A stretch of DNA of 64,000 nt from Strongyloides papillosus (taxonomy: Eukaryota > Nematoda > Chromadorea > Rhabditida > Strongyloididae), in NCBI GenBank assembly GCA_005656395.1, contig SRSI01000050.1:2666001-2730000 (forward strand), read 5' to 3'. The notes under the pieces are model-generated. The model was not told where the DNA came from, searched no databases, and was given only the letters and a program-made list of their open reading frames with translations. How positions within the stretch are numbered: position 1 is the first letter of the stretch; every line of letters starts with the position of its first letter. This document shows, in pieces, positions 36,158-47,152 of this stretch. A program made the translations under genes and the position numbers.

Positions 36158-38417
36158 TTACTGAGTGCCTGGTTGTTTAAAGAGAACATTTGACCGTTCA
36201 GCAACATCCCTTAATGTTGAAACAATAGCTTTAAGTTCACTTGAAAGTTTAGCTTTCTTTTCTTCAGACTAAAAAAGACAAAGGAATATTTATAACAACA
36301 AAATATAACAACTTACCATATCTGCTGACGATATTATCTTATTTGTGTAAATATTAAATGCTTGTTGAACAGTAGTGACCTTTTCTGAAGCAATATTCAA
36401 TCGCATTAGTATCTTATTTGTTACGGGCATAATATTGTTAAGAACATGTTTCTAAAAAATATAAAGAAAATTATAGCTAGAAAAAAATAGACATACCACA
36501 TTAACATCATTAACAGCTGCCTCCTTTTTAGTTACATATTCAGACAATTTATTTACATAATGTTTCGCTTCATTTACAGCTTTCTTTAGATCGTCGAATC
36601 CAACAACATTGTCTCCAATATCAGATCTTGAGATATCAAAAATGCTGGAGCTTGATGTAGATAGTAATGCACTCTGTGAATGAGACATAACATTCTCCTT
36701 CTCATTCTCTAATTGTTGAAGTTTACTGGCAACTACATCGTGTCTGCTTCTTATCTCTTCAACTTCTTTCTTGAGAACTTCATTCTGACCTGACAGAAGA
36801 TCAACTTCAGCCGTTTTGGAATCAATATCTTGAATAAGAACGTCCCTTTCGTTATTTAGGCTGAGTAAAAGTTCAGTGTACTCCTTAGCTGCCATTTCAA
36901 GTTCTTCAAACTTAGTTTTGTAGTCATTAAGTTCTAAGGAAAGACCTTCTTTTTCTGCCTCTAGATCAGATAATGCAGTTTCTAAAGTTTTAATTTGCTC
37001 TTCAGCAGCACGAAGTTTTGTAGTTTGTTCGAACAACTTTGAATTATTGGTAGAAACTCTTTCGAGAGCTTGACTGAGCTTCTCCTTTAATTCATTTGTT
37101 TCTTCTTTTAATTTATCTGTCTGAGTCTTCAATTCTTCATATCTTGGATCATCGTTCAAAGCATTACCGGCAGAGACTGAAACGTTTCCATCTCCTAATG
37201 TTTGATTCATCATTTTCGTCAAATTTAATGTATTGGATTGTGGTTGGTTAACTGATTCAACAAGAACAGATGCGTCATTTATCGTAGTATCGACGGATAT
37301 TTGTATTTGAAGCATCAAATCATTCAACTCTTTAAAGACTTCAGTTCCATCAGCTTTAAGTGTATCAATTATAACTGTTGCAGCACTTCGGAGTTGAGCA
37401 AACATTCTTTCGAGGAGTTCTTTCATTAACAGGAGTGATGAGAAAAGATTATTCATTCCTGAGTGTGTAAGATTCATATCTATTTCACGTTGCATAGAAG
37501 CATTTGCGAATGTCTTACTAAGTAAATTAATTGTTTCATCCAGGTTAATATTTGAAGATTGTCGTACTGGTTTTTCATCGTTATTCTTTCCCTCATTATT
37601 ACTATCGTTCTGGAAGGACAAGGGTGGGTTAGAAACCTTAGGCAAAGAAATATTTGAGACAGACTTCCCACCACAAGACAATATAATCTCCTCCTCAAGG
37701 AATCTTCTGGCTCCCAAATCTTCCAATCCGAAGTTTTCAATTCCCTCTTGTGATATAACATTGTACTTTTCGAAGAATTTTGAGAGAACAACTGTAAGAC
37801 AGTCAACATTTGCTTTCGAAAATTCAACCTGTTTATTTAAATTATCAATGACATTTTCATAATTACTCTTCATATCTTCAATATCTTTCTCCAGTGCCTT
37901 AACCTTTTCTGATTCATCAATTGTAGAGCAGCCACCATTGGTTACAGAAAGTGCTTCATTGAGTTTGTCATTGAGAATTTTAGTCTCAATCTCAGCATTA
38001 GCATGCTTATTTTTCCATGAAACAACATCACGTTTCAATTCATTATTTTGAGCTGTCAAATTTTCGATATGACACGACATCTTTTTTTTCTCCTCATTAA
38101 ATTCAGAAATTTGTTTTTCCAAATCAGATTCAGCTCGACGGCATCTCTCTGTCAAGTTGACGATTAATTCACCTTTATCTTCTAAACCTTTGTATTTTTC
38201 TACCTCAAACAAAGCATTACGCAATTGTTCCAAAGCTACTTTCATCGATTCATTTTCACGGCGAAGTTTGTCATTGTCGTGAACAAGTTCACCAAGGTAT
38301 CTGTTTTGTGGTTGTTCTTGGTTTCCTTCTTGAAGGAAAGTCGAAGCTATAATATGGATATTTTTAGGAAATATGAATAGAAAACATACCTTCGAGCGTT
38401 AGAGATAAATCATCCAT
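36158..38417 (-). CDS. Large coiled-coil protein, family not recognised
   Basis: Four exons: 38417..38390, 38346..36497, 36451..36317 and 36268..36158, in phase, for 707 residues. Heptad-rich Leu/Glu/Lys segments cover about 25-175 and 370-560. Between them lies a non-coiled region (about 180-370) with a Ser/Asn-rich stretch and a predicted helical part around LFSSLLLMKELLERMFAQLR. The C-terminal 110 residues (VNEAKHYVNKLSEYVTKKEA onward) are helical and Lys-rich. No head, CAP-Gly, motor or membrane domain is present. I cannot name the family; a cytoskeletal, centrosomal or kinetochore scaffold is possible. The short first exon encodes MDDLSLTLE. TTTCGCGC at 38521..38528, about 105 bases upstream, is an E2F-like site. 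Confidence 0.8.
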
Positions 38418-38966
38418 GTTTTGAAATATTCAAATGAGTTACTACACAATAAAATATTACTTTGCAAAAATGGATGACATAGACTGGTGTGTCCTTTCTT
38501 TATTTTAACAACAAGTACTCTTTCGCGCAAAATGTCAGGAAGTCGTTTTGGGATATCAATTGTAATTTTTTGAATCCTTTTCCGAGAGGTAGAAGGATAT
38601 ATGTACGTAGTACAGCACTTTTAAACAATCTCTTATAAATCCTCTCAACTGTTTAGCAAATAATTTTCCTAAATTTCATCCTTTTTTTTATGTTTAGTAC
38701 ACTTAAAATTTTAATTTTATTATTTGTATGTAATGAATACGAAAAACAATTATTCATTTATATGTAAAGATGGATAAAATTTGCTCTTTTAATATTTCTT
38801 GACCACAACAACTGATCATGTTGTTGATTTGAATACCTTTGAATTTTTTCAACGACTCCAAGACATCTTTTCAAGATACTGAAAAACGGTACATACTTTA
38901 CCAAGTAAAATTATTTTAAATTTCCTTTCTACAACCTCCCCTAAAACTTTATATTTAATTTAAATA
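38418..38966. promoter_or_regulatory. Divergent promoter region of the coiled-coil gene and WDR3
   Basis: About 550 bases between two divergent start codons. TTTCGCGCAAA at 38521..38531 contains a perfect E2F consensus TTTSSCGC. The rest is AT-rich with no other element that I recognise. Confidence 0.5.
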
Positions 38967-41776
38967 ATGGGTCTAACAAGGGATTACCTTAAATTTGAGG
39001 CTTCCGGAATATGCAATATTGTGGCATCTCATTCTGGAAAAGTCCACGCTATTGATAGGAATGAATGTGCTGCTTCAGCCTGTGAATCGTTGAATTTTTA
39101 TAGTATAGGAAAAAGGAAAAGAATTGATAGAATACTAAGACCAGAAAAACAAGTTACAGCAATGGCTTTTTCACAAGTCTATAATTATATAGCTATAGGC
39201 TATGATGATGGCGAAATAATTTTATATAATAAAAATTTACCAGATTATGAAAAAGAAAAAATTGTTTTTCATGGTCACCGAACAGCAGTTAATTGTTTAA
39301 CGTTTTCACAAGATGGTTTAATGTTGGCTTCTGGAGGCAAAGTGAGTTTTCAATGTTGTTTTCTATTATTGTGCTTTTTGATTTTCAGGATTCTGTTATC
39401 GTTATTTGGGATATTGTAAATGAATCAGGATTATTTAAACTTAACGGACATAAGAATGCTGTAACTGATATAAAGTTTACGAAGAATGGAGAGAACATCA
39501 TATCTTCATCAAAGGATGCTACAGTTAAATTTTGGAACATTGATTCCAAAAGTTGTTTCTATACTATCGTTGACTCAACCACAGAGGTTTATTCACTTGC
39601 ATTAATAAAAGACGACAGACTTCTTATTGTTGGTTCTGCATCCATTGAATTGAAAGTTTTTGAATTAAAATGGAATTGTGATGAGGAGGAATTGAATGAT
39701 TCTCTTAATATGCCCGCAGCAAAGAATAAGAAAATTGCTTCGCTCGTTGGTAGTGACCTTATAAAAGAAGAGGATTCACAACACAATACTTTTGTATTAT
39801 GCAAAAAAAGAGGTTTGTTATTAAGACAGGCCAAGAAAATGGCACTTGAAATTAATGTGACAAAGGATGAAAATCTGATGATGGTTGTTGGAAATGATCA
39901 AGTTGTTGATGTATATAGAATATTTTCTGATAATGAAGCAGAGAAAAGATTTTATAAGAAAGTTAAGAAAGCTAAAAGAAAGGCTCAAGAAGAGGGTGAT
40001 GGAAATGATGAACTGACAATTGCAGATAGTGTATCTAGAGATATAACTGTTTTTATTGCTAGAATAGGAGAAATTAAAGGTTTTTCAAGCATAAAATCAC
40101 TGTCAATCTGTAGTAGATTTATAAAAGTAAAAAAAGGTGAAGAGGATACAGGTGATATTTGTTACAGAGTCTATACTTTACAGAAAAACAACGCAATAGT
40201 AGCATTTGATTGTATTTTTGATGGAAAAGGAAATACTTTCAAAAGTGAGGTAATTGCTGATTTAAATAAATTGGGACACCGTAATGAAGTCCGTGCCTTA
40301 GCTATAAATGCAAAAAATGAATATATGGTCACTGGAGATTCAGATGTTGGCTACTATTGGAATTTGAATAATTTGACAGTACAACTTGCTTTTGAGCATG
40401 AGAGTATGAGGGATATAGTTGGAGCACTTTTTGTTTATAGTGATCAGTATATTGTTTTCACAACAAAATCTGGAAGTATTTTTATTTTCCATGTAGCTAC
40501 AGGAGAACACATAGAGTACAAGGAGAAGTGTCACGAATCTTCTATAAATGGAATTGTATTACAACCAAATGGACATGGTTTCATAACAACGTCTTCAGAT
40601 AAGAAAGTCAAATTCTGGAATTTTAAGATTATTGAAGAATTTGGAGCTAAGCGTCTTACATTTGACATGACTAGAGAACTTGAATTGACAGATGAAGGTA
40701 GATGTTTAGCTGTATCTCAAAATGGTAAATATTTTGTTGTTGGCTTATTAGACAATACAGCCAGGATTTATTTTTGTGACACAATGAAATTTTTTGCCTC
40801 TTTATATGGTCATTCTCTTCCAATCACATGTGTTGATATTTCTCCAGATAGTAAACTTGTTATCACTGGTTCTGTAGACAAGAGTGTCAAAATTTGGGGT
40901 ATAGATTTTGGAGATTGTCATAAAAGTATTTTTGCACACGATGATGTTGTTACATGTGTAAAATTTTCAACCAAAACTGATGAAAGACTTTTTTGGAGTG
41001 CAGGTAAGGATGGTAAAATTAAGCAATGGGATGCTGACAAATTTAATCGTGTTCAAGTATTAAATGGACATTCAGGGGCTGTCAAATGTTTAGCTCAAGC
41101 CAGTGATAGTAGTTTCATAATCTCAGCTGGTTCTGATAAAAGTATTAGACTTTGGGATTTAACAGATGAGATAATAGTTTTATCTGAACTCGAACAAATA
41201 GAGAGGGAAAAAGAATTAGAAGCAAAACTAATTGATGAAGAAGACATTGTTCCAGGAGATTTAAGAGATAATGAGGCTGAAATAGCAAACAAAAAAACGA
41301 TAGATACGATTAAAAGTTATGAAGACATAGTTGATGCACTTATAATCGCAAGAAGTGAGAAACAAAAACGTGACGACGATTCTAAGTACGTACCACATCC
41401 TTTAGTTAAAAGCTACGGTTCTAAGTCAGAGAATCATTTCATAATTGATGCAATTTCAAGGATTAAATCAACTCATTTAGAACGTGCTCTTCTTATGGTA
41501 AGCTATGATTATGTTAAAGATATTCTTGTTGCCTGCAATAGTTGTATTAAAGATAACTATAAATTAGAACTTTGTATTAGTATTACAAATCTTACCAATA
41601 AAATTCACCATAATTATCTAAGAAATGCACCTGAAGTTAAGAAACTTTTGAGAGAAATATATGAAAATGGCGAGATACATCTAGGTAGACTTATCAGCAC
41701 AGTTGAATTCAACATAGCTGCATTGTCGTTGTGGAAGGCTGAAATTGATAGTTTTTCCAAGAATAAAGTTTTTTAA
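38967..41776 (+). CDS. WDR3: WD repeat protein 3 (UTP12 homologue), small-subunit processome
   Basis: Two exons, 38967..39341 and 39389..41776, in phase, for 920 residues. The protein belongs to the UTP-B module of the nucleolar SSU processome that matures 18S rRNA. The N-terminus MGLTRDYLKFEASGICNIVA matches the family start. Two seven-bladed WD40 propellers cover about 15-330 and 340-660. Examples are DSVIVIWDIVNESGLFKLNG, SSKDATVKFWNI, GSVDKSVKIWGIDF and SAGSDKSIRLWDL. After a charged linker (DEEDIVPGD) comes the Utp12/Dip2 helical domain (about 730-915, YVPHPLVKSYGSKSENHFII to the end). The length matches animal WDR3 (about 940). It lies 354 bases ahead of CDC23 on the same strand. Confidence 0.94.
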
Positions 41777-42130
41777 ATTTATTTTTCACTATTAGACGTT
41801 ATTTTTTTATTGTTTTTGTTGTTGATTGTTATAAACATTTTTTATAAATGGTGTGTTGATATAGAGAGCTAGGCTAAAGTTCAAAACAACGGCAACCATG
41901 GACGAATCGAAATGCTCAATTTAACGATCCGTAGATAGAGCCTATATTTTAGAGATTAGCTGCTTAATAATATCATAATTATAATAATTTATGATCTACT
42001 ATCAACATTTTATTTGCTTCAATGTTTGACAACACTTCTCACTTGTTACATAACAAAAGATTGTGCAGAGGGAGATATATGCATTTCTCCAAAACAAAAA
42101 AAGCATTTGGTTTTTTATTGTTTTCAATAG
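41777..42130 (+). other. Intergenic gap WDR3-CDC23
   Basis: 354 bases. A less AT-rich patch at about 41880-41950 (AACGGCAACCATGG and flanks) has no recognisable tRNA or snoRNA folding. The gap ends in TTTTCAATAG directly before the CDC23 ATG, a strong acceptor context suggesting trans-splicing immediately at the start codon. Confidence 0.45.
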
Positions 42131-44068
42131 ATGTATGACTGTTTAGAAGGAATTTCCACAACAGTTGAAATGAATACTTCCAAGAAAGTTGAAATTAGCA
42201 TCCCAAGTAAAATTCATACATCGCTTCTATCTCTCGATATTCCATACAGTGGGGAAAAAGTTTTCAGTGATCTAAAATATCTAAATGAAGTTTTCACTGA
42301 ACGTGCTATGGTTCCCGATTTAAAATGGTATGTTTAAATTGTTTGTCAGTATATTAATGTTTTTTTAAATTGAAGGTTATCGGAATTTCATTGTAACCTT
42401 CCAGAGGAATGGTCAGATGGTTTATTTGTTGGAGCACACTATCAACCACCTCATGTTTTCGCAGAAACGTACAAACAAGCTAAAGTTAATTTTGCTTGTG
42501 TTCTTATTTATTCTCAAGAATACTATAGAGCTGCTCAAGTTTTAGTACCCTATCTATCAACAAGACACCCTATAGTTCTTTTTTTACACTATTATGCACG
42601 TTTTCTATGTACCGAACAGGAATCCGCAGAAAATGATGGTGATCCATTAAAGAGAACCGGGTCATATATTAGTGAAGATCTATTTGTTATTAGAAAAGAG
42701 CTCCATGATATTTTGTGGGAACAAAATGAAACTTCAGACATTTATTTGCTATATCTTTTGGCTGTCGTTGATATTAGACTAAAACACACTGAACAAGCCA
42801 AAGATATTCTCAATAATATTATTAAGAAAGAACCACGTTTTTGGCCGGCTTATAAAGTATTATCTGGGGTGGTAGATGATTTGCAATCCTTGAAAAAAAT
42901 TATAACATCACATCCAGATAAAACATCATGGATGCTCCATTTATTTATGGCAGAAACTTGTATTACCTTACACCAATATGATATGTCTGCTGATATTTTA
43001 ACAGAAATGAAAAATTTGGGTTTATCAGAAGTTAATTACATTGACACAAAATTAGCACATTCTATGTATGAAAGGCAATCTCATGTTTCAGCATCACAGT
43101 TATTTGACGATGTTTTGAAAAGAGATCCACATAGAATTGATGAAATGAATTATTATGCTGATGCTTTGTATGTTCGAGGTGAAAGAGCTCTACTGTCAAA
43201 GTTGGCACAGTCTTTTAATAGAACTCATAAGTATAATTATATTACTTGTATGATTCTTGCTAATTACTATTCACTTAGTGGTGATTCAGAAAAAGCAATC
43301 ACGTTTTTGAATCGTGCTTATCGATTAAATCCATGTGATGCGAATGTGTGGATACTTCTTGGACATGAAATGATGACACAAAGAAATCAAAGTGGGGCAT
43401 TAGCTGTATATAGAAAAGCAATCGAAATAGATAATAAAAATTATAAAACATGGTATGGTCTGGGACAACTTCATGACATAATGAAACAACCTATGAATGC
43501 CTTATACCACTACAGAAATGCTTATCGAATTAACAATTCTGACTCAAGAATCCTCGTAGCAATGGGTTGTTGTTTTGCGAAATTAAAATATTTAAAAGAT
43601 GCTGAAAATTATTACATTAAAGCATTCGTTTTAGGTGATGTTGAAGGGACATCATTAATTTACCTTGCCAAACTTTTAATAGATCAAGATAGGAAAGATG
43701 ACGCAGCTGATGTTTACAGGAAATATCTTGATACTTTTAGTTCAAAACTGGTTGCTGATTCTAATAAACACTTAATATGTATAAAATATCTTGCTGAATA
43801 TTGTTGTAACAATGATCTTATAGAAGAAGGTAAACTTTATGTTGATCAATGTTTAGAACATCCAAGTACCCGAGAACTTGGACTTGCTTTAAGGAAAAAA
43901 CTCGATGAAGGTAAAGCTGAACCTTCATCAAGTTCTCAGAAAGCAGATACATCATATGATATCCTATATGATCTTAAAAATACACTTTGTGGTGATGACA
44001 TGGATGTGGATGCTGATACAGAATTTTCTGACGATAATGATACTACAAATGACAATAGTTCCGAATGA
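42131..44068 (+). CDS. CDC23: Anaphase-promoting complex subunit 8 (CDC23 / MAT-3)
   Basis: Two exons, 42131..42327 and 42376..44068, in phase (a split Trp codon), for 629 residues. CDC23 is a TPR scaffold of the APC/C ubiquitin ligase that triggers anaphase and meiotic progression. The N-terminal region contains SEFHCNLPEEWSDGLFVG, typical of the APC8 N-terminal domain. Tandem TPRs run from about 170 to 560, with the diagnostic stretch YITCMILANYYSLSGDSEKA, then NYKTWYGLGQLHDIMKQP and SRILVAMGCCFAKLKYLKDA. The tail is acidic (DDMDVDADTEFSDDNDTTND). The ATG follows an AATAG acceptor with no spacer. CDC27 and CDC16 were considered, but the KAWYGLGQ-like and GCCFAKL motifs fit CDC23. Confidence 0.92.
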
Positions 44069-44454
44069 TTTTACCTTGTTTATCTTTTGTACATTTGTAA
44101 ATATAAAATACTTAAATTATATTATTTACATTTATTTTTCTACCGTTTTTTTTTGTTAAAAGTTCAATAAATTTATTTAAAATCGAACCATTGTTTTTAT
44201 AGATTTATCAATTTCTCTATACGAACAGGACGTATTGGGGAAATACTCTTCAAAAGAAAACACAGATTTTATCGTATTGATAATCTTCTTTATTTCATAT
44301 AAAGAAATTCTCTTTTAACACAGATAAGAAAATCCATGCAGTCACAATAAAATTAATTATCTGTTGAAATACAATTCCAATATCGTTGTAAGTCTTTACT
44401 AAATTACTGTTTATTTGCGCGCATTTCCATTCTTATTTACTTATTTACATTACT
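44069..44454 (+). other. Intergenic gap CDC23-CDC6
   Basis: 386 bases. It contains a CG-rich palindromic core TGCGCGCA at 44416..44423, about 32 bases before the CDC6 ATG. A possible acceptor GTTGTAAG ends at 44392, and the CDC6 frame is open from there. Confidence 0.45.
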
Positions 44455-45628
44455 ATGGTTAAAAAATTACCTTTTACTCCACTTCATGGAAGAAATAAAG
44501 AAGCATTAAATATTTATACCCTAATAACAGAAAGTATTAGCAAGAAAACTCCCTTATCACTTTATATTGGAGGAAAACCAGGTACAGGAAAGACAGCAAC
44601 TCTAAAACAAATTGTTCAAAGTTTCTCGAGTAAAAAAAATGTATGTTGTGAAAGTGATTTTTAAAGATTTTTTTAAGATTGAAACTATTTTTATCAGCTG
44701 TACATCATGCCAAACGAAGATAGCATTGTATCGGGAAATTTCATTGAAATTCATGAATAAAACTTTTAGCTCTGCAACTGCTTTAAAGAACATTGAGAAA
44801 TTTTTTGATGAACAGAACAAATTTATTTTACTCGTTTTAGATGAAATTGATTTTTTAACATCAAGAAGTCAGGAAATGTTATATATGGTGTTTGATTGGC
44901 CGGCAATGTTTCCAGAAAAAGTTGGGGTTGTTGGTATAGCTAACACCCTTGATCTTACACATCGTTTGTTGCCGAAATTAAAGAAAGGTGTCGAACCGAC
45001 TACAATAATGTTTCAACCCTATTCAAAGGATGAATTAATCGAAATATTAACAGAGACATTGAAAAGAGAATGTGATGATGCAGATTCTAAGAATATTGAG
45101 TATATTGCTCGTAAAATTGCCGCTAAAAATGGGGATGTTAGAGTTGCAATAAGTATCGCTAAGAAAGCATACCTTGATCTCAATGAGGAGGATGAAGATG
45201 TTGTTTCAGAGAATGAAGATAACTCTTCATTTAAAGTTCCAGTATTACAAACACCTAAGTCTAAAGTAAATGCACTATCAGTAGTCATGTCAACAATGAA
45301 AAATATTGAGGCATCTCCACTAGTGAGGGCAAAAATACCATATCATCCACGTATTATTCTTGCCATAATGTTAAGACTTTCATCAAGGAAAAAAGCCGGT
45401 GTTTTAAATGAAAATTTACTTCTTTCATCTTATCAAAAAGTGCAACAAATGTTAAAATTACCTGATTTGGAACGACATGAACTTCAGGAAGCTCTAAGTA
45501 CATTAGAATCACAGGGATTAATTAACTATTTCAAAAATAAATATAATTTGAGTGTCGATATAGAGACAGCACAAAAAATAATAGCGGACAATGCTTTAAT
45601 AGCTGAGATAAAAAAAGTTAATCTTTGA
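44455..45628 (+). CDS. CDC6: Replication licensing factor CDC6 (AAA+ ATPase), short form
   Basis: Two exons, 44455..44640 and 44678..45628, joined in phase across a 37-base intron, for 378 residues. CDC6 binds ORC at origins and loads MCM2-7 in G1. Walker A is GKPGTGKTA and Walker B is LLVLDEIDFL. The family's GIANTLDLTHRLLPKL follows, then sensor-2 NGDVRVAIS and a C-terminal winged helix (YHPRIILAIMLRLSSRKKAG, ELQEALSTLESQGLINYF). The ending IADNALIAEIKKVNL parallels the CDC6 C-terminus more than ORC1. The 378 residues compare with about 500-560 in other animals: the AAA+ domain starts almost at the first Met, so the usual disordered N-terminus with CDK sites is missing. An unrecognised upstream exon remains possible. 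Confidence 0.88.
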
Positions 45629-45705
45629 TTTTTTTTGTGAAGACCAATAAAACTTTATGTATTCATATCAAATATACATTTGAAAAAATAATAATATTTA
45701 TTTAT

Positions 45706-47152
45706 TTAGTCATCAATGGCATGTCCAAGCATTGTCAAGAAAATTTGCCTTAACGATCCAATTGAGGATGCGGCCAATTGATGTTCTAATGTCTTGGAAT
45801 TGTTTTCATTGAATTCCTGTTGGATTATTTCTAAATCAACTTCAGCTCTGTTCAAAAATATTCTAATAATTTCCTCTTCATTGTCTTCAAAATCTTCTAA
45901 GTAATTTTTAAGTAGTTTTGAGAAGTAGTAGCTTGGTGAATTTAAGTAATCAAAAAACATCAGAAGCATAACCTTCAAATCTCCGTAAAACCATTCTTTA
46001 ATGACTCTAATGATATCCTTATGGACTAAATTTTGATATCTATTGATAACCATATTTATATGTTCAAAACTACGCTTATAGAGGATATCTAATAGGAATT
46101 TTTCGTCCTCCAATTTATGGATACCTTTGCCATCATTATGTAGTCTTTCAACATCCTCTTCAACATGATCTAAATTTAAAGCACCTTGATCACGTTCACC
46201 TTTAACTAGACCAAGTAAAAATCTTTGATACCCACTATCAGTTCTTTCACGAATTATTTCTCTTATAGATTTTCCATACTTTTCCTTATACAACTCCTTC
46301 AATTCCATAATATACTGTTTACTCTTTCCACAAAAAATTTCGATAATTATAGCATTGTCAATAGCTTCTTTCTCAAGTGCTTTGTATAAATCTTTAACAT
46401 TTCTTTGAATTTCACATTCCATAACTAATTTTAAAACTTTGTAAAGTTTTCCTTTGATTTTAACTTTAAATCTTGAAGCTAATGTTTCGTTGTAAAGATT
46501 ATAGTATTGGACAGCAATCATATGTTTCTAAAAATATTATTTTACTACTTAATTATAAAATTACCTCTCGGGATGTTCTTCTAAACATAATATTAATGAT
46601 TGTTTCTTTGTCGATTTTCGAAGAAGTCGTACTTACTCTCAACATTTTCGCGTCATGTTGTGAGTTAAAATTAGGAGTATTCATTAATGTAGCACTTCCA
46701 GTCTTAATAATCCTCCACTTTTGATGTTGATTCATTGTTGTACATTGACTATAAATTGAAGAAACTGGAATATGACAACCCATATTTATTAAATTTGGAT
46801 TCCATGGAGTTGACATATTAAAAGGATTGTACATCCCTGAATTATTGGGATCATAAGAAGTTATTGTTGAAAATCTACTGTTTAATGTTGGTTTGGTACC
46901 TCTAGCAAAATTTTGATAGTTGCAATTCATAGAAAAATTGCTAATTGGTTGAAATTGAACTACATGTGGTACATTCTCATTGTTGTTGTTGAATAGAGGA
47001 TTCATAGAAGGTGGTTCGGGGTATCCAACATTGAAAAGTTCTGCAGGTAAAGGGCGTGAATATGGATCATATTTATAGTTGCAACTTTTCGAAGTTTTTT
47101 CTGTACGAATTCCTGGACTGTCTAAATTCTTAGTTTTGGGTTCTCTCTTCAT
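45706..47152 (-). CDS. Divergent annexin with long Asn/Pro-rich N-terminus
   Basis: Two exons, 47152..46565 and 46527..45706, in phase, for 469 residues. The first 175 residues are Asn/Pro/Ser-rich and disordered (for example YDPYSRPLPAELFNVGYPEP). Residues about 177-469 form four annexin-like helical repeats. Recognisable pieces are DKETIINIMFRRTSREKHMI, LKELYKEKYGKSIREIIRE and YKRSFEHINMVINRYQNL. Annexins normally bind membranes through GxGTD-type calcium loops. In each repeat here that loop is replaced (SKIDKE, KEAIDN, a Lys/Asp-rich loop, EDNEEE), so calcium-dependent binding is probably lost. It is convergent with CDC6, with 77 bases between stops. The annexin call is by repeat pattern and is moderately secure. 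The N-terminal extension has no recognised domain. Confidence 0.75.

Noticed and set aside
41880..41950. Less AT-rich patch before CDC23 suspected of being a tRNA or small RNA
   Set aside because: No cloverleaf arms or B-box-like GGTTCGAATCC sequence could be found.
44612..44677. In-frame extension of the second CDC6 exon to an upstream start
   Set aside because: It runs through the 37-base intron and would break the Walker A to beta-strand connection that the spliced form restores.
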